A DNA stretch of 8,296 nt from an uncultured bacterium (lineage in GTDB: Bacteria; Patescibacteriota; Patescibacteriia; UBA1558; GWA2-36-10), in contig CAIRBL010000104.1 of assembly GCA_903876815.1 (NCBI GenBank), positions 1 to 8,296 of the forward strand. Reading direction: 5' to 3'. The notes beneath the pieces were generated by a model. It had not been told where the DNA came from and made no database searches. It saw only the letters and a program-made list of their open reading frames with translations. Positions within the stretch are counted from its first letter, which is position 1. The number at the start of each line of letters is the position of its first letter. Of the stretch, positions 5,536 through 8,296 are shown one piece after another. A program made the position numbers and the translations under genes.

Positions 5536-8283
5536 ATGTCTTGGCTACAAAAAATATTCGGAGACGCAAATCAACGTTTTTTAGATAGTTTAAAACCACA
5601 AATTGAAGCTATCAACAAACAAGAAATAGCATGGTCGCAATTATCCGATGAAGAATTAAAACAAAAATCATTAGAGCTTAAAAATCAAGCTCAAAATGGT
5701 ACTAGTTTAGACGATCTATTAGTACCAGCTTTTGCTTTGGTGAAATTAGCTTCTAGTCGCACCCTAAAACAAAGTCATTACAACGTTCAGCTTTTGGGTG
5801 GTATTGTGTTACATCAAGGTCAAATCGCCGAAATGAAAACCGGTGAAGGTAAAACTTTGACTTCTACTTTAGCAGTATATTTAAACGCTTTAGCAGGTCG
5901 TGGTGTGCATGTGATTACTGTCAATGACTATTTAGCTAAACGTGATGCTACTTGGATGGGTCAAGTTTATAATTTTCTAGGTTTAAGTGTTGGCGTTATT
6001 CAACATGAGGCTTCATTTTTATATAATCCTGATCAAACAGACGTGACTGATGATAAAATCAGAGATCAGGCCGTCAAAGTGGTGATGGATTATTTACAAC
6101 CAGTAACTCGTAAAGAAGCTTATCAGGCAGACATTACTTATGGTACTAACAATGAATTTGGTTTTGATTATTTGCGTGACAACATGGCTCAAAGTATCAA
6201 TGACCAGGTGCAACGTGGTTTAGTCTATGCTATTGTGGATGAAGTTGATAGTATTTTGATCGATGAGGCAAGAACTCCGCTTATTATTTCTGCACCAGCT
6301 GAAGAATCAGCTGCTCAATATCAACAATTTGCTTTGTTGGTCAGTCAGCTAGATGAAACAAATGACTACAACATTGACGAAAAAATGCGTACCGCAACCT
6401 TGACTGAAGATGGTATTCATAAAATGGAAAAAATATTAAACGTAGAAAATATTTATGAAAGCCATGGTTTGATCACCATTCATCATTTAGAACAAGCCTT
6501 AAGAGCACGCGCGCTGTATCACAAAGATAAAGATTATATTGTGCGTGATGGTGAAATCGTGATTATCGATGAGTTTACTGGTCGCATGATGGAAGGACGT
6601 CGCTATTCTGAAGGCTTACATCAAGCTATTGAAGCTAAAGAAGGCGTCAAAGTCCAAAGAGAAAGTATGACACTAGCTACTATTACTTTCCAAAATTATT
6701 TTAGAATGTATGATAAACTAGCCGGCATGACTGGTACAGCTGCTACTGAAGCTGAAGAAATGGCAAAAATTTATAGTTTGGACGTAACAGTTGTCCCTAC
6801 TAATAAACCATTTTCCAGACAAGATTTGCGAGACAAAATTTTTAAATCTGAACGTGGAAAATTTAAAGCCATTGCCAAAGAAATTGCTTATCGTAACAAA
6901 ATTGGCCAACCAGTTTTGGTGGGCACGGCTTCCATAGAAAAAAATGAACTGTTAGCTGAATTTTTAGAAAAAGAAGGTTTATCTTTTAGTTTATTAAATG
7001 CTAAAAATCATGCTAAAGAAGCAGAAATTTTGGCTCAAGCCGGTCAAAAATCAGCTATTACTGTAGCCACTAATATGGCTGGTCGTGGTGTGGATATTAT
7101 CTTGGGTGGTTTACCTTTTGATAAAACAAAATACGATGAAATAAAGTCTTTGGGTGGTTTACATGTATTGGGCAGCGAAAGACATGAGTCACGTCGCATC
7201 GATAATCAGCTCAGAGGTCGCGCTGGTCGTCAAGGCGATGTCGGTTCTTCTCAATTTTTTATTTCCTTAGATGATGATTTGATGAGAATCTTTGGTTCAG
7301 AGCGAATCAAATCTGTTATGAATACTTTAGGTCTTGATGAAGAAACGGCAATTGAAAATAAAATCATTTCTAGCTCCATTGAATCAGCTCAAAGAAAAGT
7401 AGAGGGTCACAATTTTGATATTCGTAAACATTTGGTTGAATATGATGACATCATCAATAAACATCGTCAAGTTATCTATAAAATGCGTCAAAAATTTTTG
7501 ACTCTTTTTACAGAAACCGTCGCAACCGAAACAGATAATTCCCAAACTTTTGTTTTGGAACAAATAAATAAAGAACTGGAAGAGGTTATATCTTTTCATA
7601 CTTTAGCCAAAGATAATATCGGTGATTTTAATCCCAAAGAAATTATCGAAACTATCAAATCAATTTTTCATCTTACTGAAACAGAAATCACAGACATAGA
7701 AAATTTACTCAATCAACTCAATAAAGAAAATTCTCACGAAAACCGAACCAAGCTTATAGAACATTTGACTAACTTGGCTAAAGAAAAATATTTAGAACAA
7801 ACTCAAAACATTAATTCATCTATTGACTTGCCGAATAGCCAATTTTCTCCAATGCAAATGATAGAGAGAGGCATAGTGTTGCGTAGTCTAGATACTTTGT
7901 GGGTAGAACATTTGACCGCTATGGACAAATTACGCACTGGTATTGGTTTGCAGGGTTACGGACAACGTGATCCACTAGTAGAATACAAACGTGAAGCCTT
8001 TGGTTTATTTAACAACTTACTAGCGGCTATCCGTAAACAAATAGTTTATTCTATTTTTAAAGTTGGTTTAGCTAAAAATATTGCCACTCAAAATTTAGCG
8101 CCCAGACAGTTTAATGAACAAAAACAAGGTTTTTCTCCTTTTCAAAAACAAGTAGAGGACAGAGCTCAAGCCAATCAAGCTTTGGCTTCTAAACCCAAAA
8201 ATGAAGATGGTGAAAAAATTGGCCGTAACGATGATTGTCCTTGTGGCTCTGGAAAAAAATACAAAAAATGTCATGGAGCCTAA
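5536..8283 (+). CDS. secA: Preprotein translocase ATPase SecA
   Basis: SecA is the motor that pushes unfolded preproteins through SecYEG. Numbering is from the ATG at 5536 (915 residues). NBD1 carries Walker A MKTGEGKT (100-107) and Walker B VDEVDS (234-239) with the IDEARTPLIIS segment. The preprotein cross-linking domain covers roughly 215-360, and EFTGRMMEGRRYSEGLHQAIEAKE marks re-entry into NBD2. NBD2 shows ATNMAGRGVDI (511-521) and QLRGRAGRQGD (558-568), the arginine-finger region. Helical scaffold and wing domains follow, and the C-terminus has an intact SEC-C zinc motif, C901, C903, C912 and H913. The start MSWLQKIFGD matches the family N-terminus, so this ATG is chosen over the in-frame ATG at 5509 (nine more residues, MHGLISANS); neither has a Shine-Dalgarno. 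NBD1 has a roughly 25-residue insertion (about 158-190) before the conserved ITYGTNNEFGFDYLRDN. It lies downstream of hpf and probably shares its transcript. Confidence 0.97.
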   Translation: MSWLQKIFGDANQRFLDSLKPQIEAINKQEIAWSQLSDEELKQKSLELKNQAQNGTSLDDLLVPAFALVKLASSRTLKQSHYNVQLLGGIVLHQGQIAEMKTGEGKTLTSTLAVYLNALAGRGVHVITVNDYLAKRDATWMGQVYNFLGLSVGVIQHEASFLYNPDQTDVTDDKIRDQAVKVVMDYLQPVTRKEAYQADITYGTNNEFGFDYLRDNMAQSINDQVQRGLVYAIVDEVDSILIDEARTPLIISAPAEESAAQYQQFALLVSQLDETNDYNIDEKMRTATLTEDGIHKMEKILNVENIYESHGLITIHHLEQALRARALYHKDKDYIVRDGEIVIIDEFTGRMMEGRRYSEGLHQAIEAKEGVKVQRESMTLATITFQNYFRMYDKLAGMTGTAATEAEEMAKIYSLDVTVVPTNKPFSRQDLRDKIFKSERGKFKAIAKEIAYRNKIGQPVLVGTASIEKNELLAEFLEKEGLSFSLLNAKNHAKEAEILAQAGQKSAITVATNMAGRGVDIILGGLPFDKTKYDEIKSLGGLHVLGSERHESRRIDNQLRGRAGRQGDVGSSQFFISLDDDLMRIFGSERIKSVMNTLGLDEETAIENKIISSSIESAQRKVEGHNFDIRKHLVEYDDIINKHRQVIYKMRQKFLTLFTETVATETDNSQTFVLEQINKELEEVISFHTLAKDNIGDFNPKEIIETIKSIFHLTETEITDIENLLNQLNKENSHENRTKLIEHLTNLAKEKYLEQTQNINSSIDLPNSQFSPMQMIERGIVLRSLDTLWVEHLTAMDKLRTGIGLQGYGQRDPLVEYKREAFGLFNNLLAAIRKQIVYSIFKVGLAKNIATQNLAPRQFNEQKQGFSPFQKQVEDRAQANQALASKPKNEDGEKIGRNDDCPCGSGKKYKKCHGA

Positions 8284-8296
8284 ATAAATAATTTAC

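Overview
The window is 8.3 kb of AT-rich, tightly packed bacterial sequence, almost all coding and nearly all on the + strand. Gene content and protein style suggest a small-genome bacterium of the Patescibacteria/CPR type. The strongest sign is a 616-residue alanyl-tRNA synthetase lacking both the beta-barrel insert and the C-terminal C-Ala domain. Other signs are few clear Shine-Dalgarno sites, very short intergenic gaps and an insertion in the first SecA domain. This lineage call is inference from sequence style; no tree was built.

Layout. (1) 1-518: the 3' end of a nucleoside/nucleotide phosphorylase gene, probably of the thymidine/AMP phosphorylase family, followed 6 nt later by a NUDIX hydrolase; a strong hairpin terminator lies just downstream. 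(2) 519-885: a divergent island. On the - strand sits a 61-codon gene with an ideal Shine-Dalgarno, higher GC (about 44% by hand count) and codon use unlike its neighbours. Its upstream region holds back-to-back promoters, one for it and one for the + strand operon. (3) 886-4986: a four-gene + strand run: a DUF84/YjjX-type inosine/xanthosine triphosphatase, mnmA (tRNA 2-thiouridylase), a six-helix membrane protein resembling DUF2238/YjdF, and alaS. It ends in a GC-rich intrinsic terminator. (4) 5049-8283: a new promoter, then hpf (ribosome hibernation factor, short form) and secA (preprotein translocase ATPase), which reads to within 13 nt of the window end.

Functionally the window is housekeeping: nucleotide salvage and sanitation (phosphorylase, NUDIX, ITPase/XTPase), tRNA modification and charging (MnmA, AlaRS), ribosome protection (HPF) and protein export (SecA). 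The hpf-secA pairing is also found in Bacillus subtilis and other Firmicutes. I see no mobile element, CRISPR array, tRNA, rRNA or multi-gene novel system. The least explained items are the compositionally odd small - strand gene with its divergent promoter region, the minimal AlaRS, and the membrane protein placed between two tRNA-related genes.
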